6,066 nucleotides of DNA from an archaeon (GTDB taxonomy: Archaea > Iainarchaeota > Iainarchaeia > Iainarchaeales > Iainarchaeaceae), in NCBI GenBank assembly GCA_024653865.1, contig JANLHD010000061.1:1-6066 (forward strand), read 5' to 3'. The first letter of the stretch is position 1; every line of letters begins with the position of its first letter. Positions 5,151-6,066 of this stretch are shown piece after piece. Under the pieces are notes generated by a model. That model was not told where the DNA came from. It searched no databases and saw nothing but the letters and a program-made list of their open reading frames with translations. The position numbers and the translations under genes were made by a program.

Positions 5151-6066
5151 TAAAAATGCTTGAATACTCGCTCGCGGCAAGGGCACTCACGTTCGGATAC
5201 TCGAACGCGAGGGTCAAGGCAATGAAACAATCGCTCATCGGCCAAAAAGAGGTCGCGGCAATGATAGAGGCGAAAAACATAGCTGAAATATTCGCAATCC
5301 TGGAAAGAACAGCCTACAGGCCGGACCTTGTTTCAGGGGCGCTCGCGGAAGGGACGATTGCGGACCAAATAGAGCTCGCATGCACAACAAATTTCTCGAG
5401 GACGCTTGCGACAATACTCAAAATCTCCCCGAAAAAGGCCCGCGAAGAAATAAAGGAAATGTTCGAAAAATACGAAATAAACAATATCAAACTGATAATC
5501 ACAAGCAAGCACATGAACGAGCCCAAAGAAAAAATAGCCCAGCTTATAATGGACACGGGCATTTTGAAAAAAGCCACGCACAACCGCATGCTCGACGCAA
5601 AAACAGTGAAAGAATGCGTATCGGAACTTGGCGGAACAAAATACGGCTCGCTTCTCCAGTCAAAACTCGCCGATTACACGAGGGAAAAGCAAATCACGCC
5701 TCTCATTGTGGCGCTTGACAATTATTATTACAGCGCGATACCTTCAATTGCCAAAAACCCATACGGCGACACGCGCATAATCAGCTCAATGCTCAAAAGC
5801 GAGGCCGATGCGAAAAACATATCCACAATACTCAGGGCAAAAAACGACAACATCGAGCCCAAAAAAATAATGGCAATGACCTCGGGCCTCGGAAACCTGA
5901 GGAAGGAGGAAATCTTTGAGGCCGCGCGGCAAAAGAGCACGGAGGATGCGGCAAAAATATTCGAAAAAAAATTCAGGCTCACAAACCAGATTGAGGCATT
6001 CAAAAAAACAGGGAGCCTCATCCCAATAGAACTCGCACTTGAAAAAGCCGTGGCGGCAAAGGGCCT
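5147..6066 (+). CDS. atpC: A-type ATP synthase subunit C (central stalk adaptor), 3' end outside window
   Basis: The frame from ATG 5147 is open to the window edge (306 codons plus two bases). Subunit C (homologous to vacuolar subunit d) is a mostly helical, funnel-shaped protein that links the central stalk to the c-ring. Family features are clear: YSNARVKAMK near residues 18-27, LDNYYYSAI at 190-198, and SEADAKNISTILRAK at 218-232, which corresponds to the conserved segment before an arginine-containing helix. Family members have about 340-390 residues, so roughly 40-80 are missing. The start overlaps the atpE stop by four bases. An in-frame ATG at 5156 is an alternative, and the purine site GGAG (5132-5135) is somewhat far from either. 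Subunit F and the catalytic A and B genes usually follow in archaeal operons and are expected just beyond the window. Confidence 0.95.
   Translation, partial: MIKMLEYSLAARALTFGYSNARVKAMKQSLIGQKEVAAMIEAKNIAEIFAILERTAYRPDLVSGALAEGTIADQIELACTTNFSRTLATILKISPKKAREEIKEMFEKYEINNIKLIITSKHMNEPKEKIAQLIMDTGILKKATHNRMLDAKTVKECVSELGGTKYGSLLQSKLADYTREKQITPLIVALDNYYYSAIPSIAKNPYGDTRIISSMLKSEADAKNISTILRAKNDNIEPKKIMAMTSGLGNLRKEEIFEAARQKSTEDAAKIFEKKFRLTNQIEAFKKTGSLIPIELALEKAVAAKG

Noticed and set aside
4541..5245. 234-codon open frame on the - strand over atpE and the start of atpC
   Set aside because: Its Phe/Ser-rich product is what antisense reading of AAA/GAA/GCA codons yields. atpE and atpC on the + strand are certain from family motifs.
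5380..5718. 112-codon + strand frame within atpC
   Set aside because: It overlaps the true atpC frame from 5147, which shows subunit C motifs throughout. The alternate product is Lys/Asn/Arg-rich without structure.

Overview
The window reads as archaeal chromosomal DNA. Its right-hand two thirds carry the front of an A-type (archaeal/vacuolar-type) ATP synthase operon in the order H-I-K-E-C, all on the + strand. Translation starts include TTG and GTG as well as ATG. Ribosome binding sites are of the GGTGA/GGAG type, and oligo-T tracts sit where archaeal terminators would be. Codon choice in the operon is very A-rich (AAA lysine, ATA isoleucine, AGG/AGA arginine, long A runs). I cannot name the species. 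A DPANN-type or other A-ATPase-bearing euryarchaeal lineage would fit, but that is a guess.

Layout. Bases 1-1202 hold two adjacent genes for unrecognised membrane proteins. The first is cut by the window edge. The second starts one base after the first stops and appears frameshifted at a run of ten T. Bases 1203-1703 contain no convincing intact gene. They hold oligo-T tracts, a more GC-rich island with a possible broken reading frame (about 1366-1579), a TATA-like element near 1639 and a short inverted repeat in the probable leader.

The ATP synthase operon seems to begin with a small two-helix membrane protein of unknown family (1716-2042). It is followed with almost no spacing by ahaH (peripheral stalk coiled coil, 2044-2361), atpI (membrane stator subunit a/I, 2368-4257), atpK (ion-carrying c subunit, 4275-4508), atpE (peripheral stalk, 4566-5150) and atpC (central-stalk adaptor, 5147 to the window end, incomplete). 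Subunits F, A, B and D would be expected downstream.

How they work together. Ions pass between AtpI (Arg542) and the ring of AtpK subunits (Glu59). AtpC couples the ring to the central stalk, and the AhaH-AtpE coiled-coil pairs hold the catalytic head still against AtpI. Expression of the c subunit may be raised over its neighbours: atpK has the strongest ribosome binding site seen here and is followed by a hairpin plus T8 tract resembling a partial terminator. The most useful leads are the unknown two-helix protein heading the operon, the atpK-atpE attenuator-like structure, the T10 frameshift and the unexplained 1203-1640 interval. I see no CRISPR array, tRNA, rRNA or clear insertion sequence.
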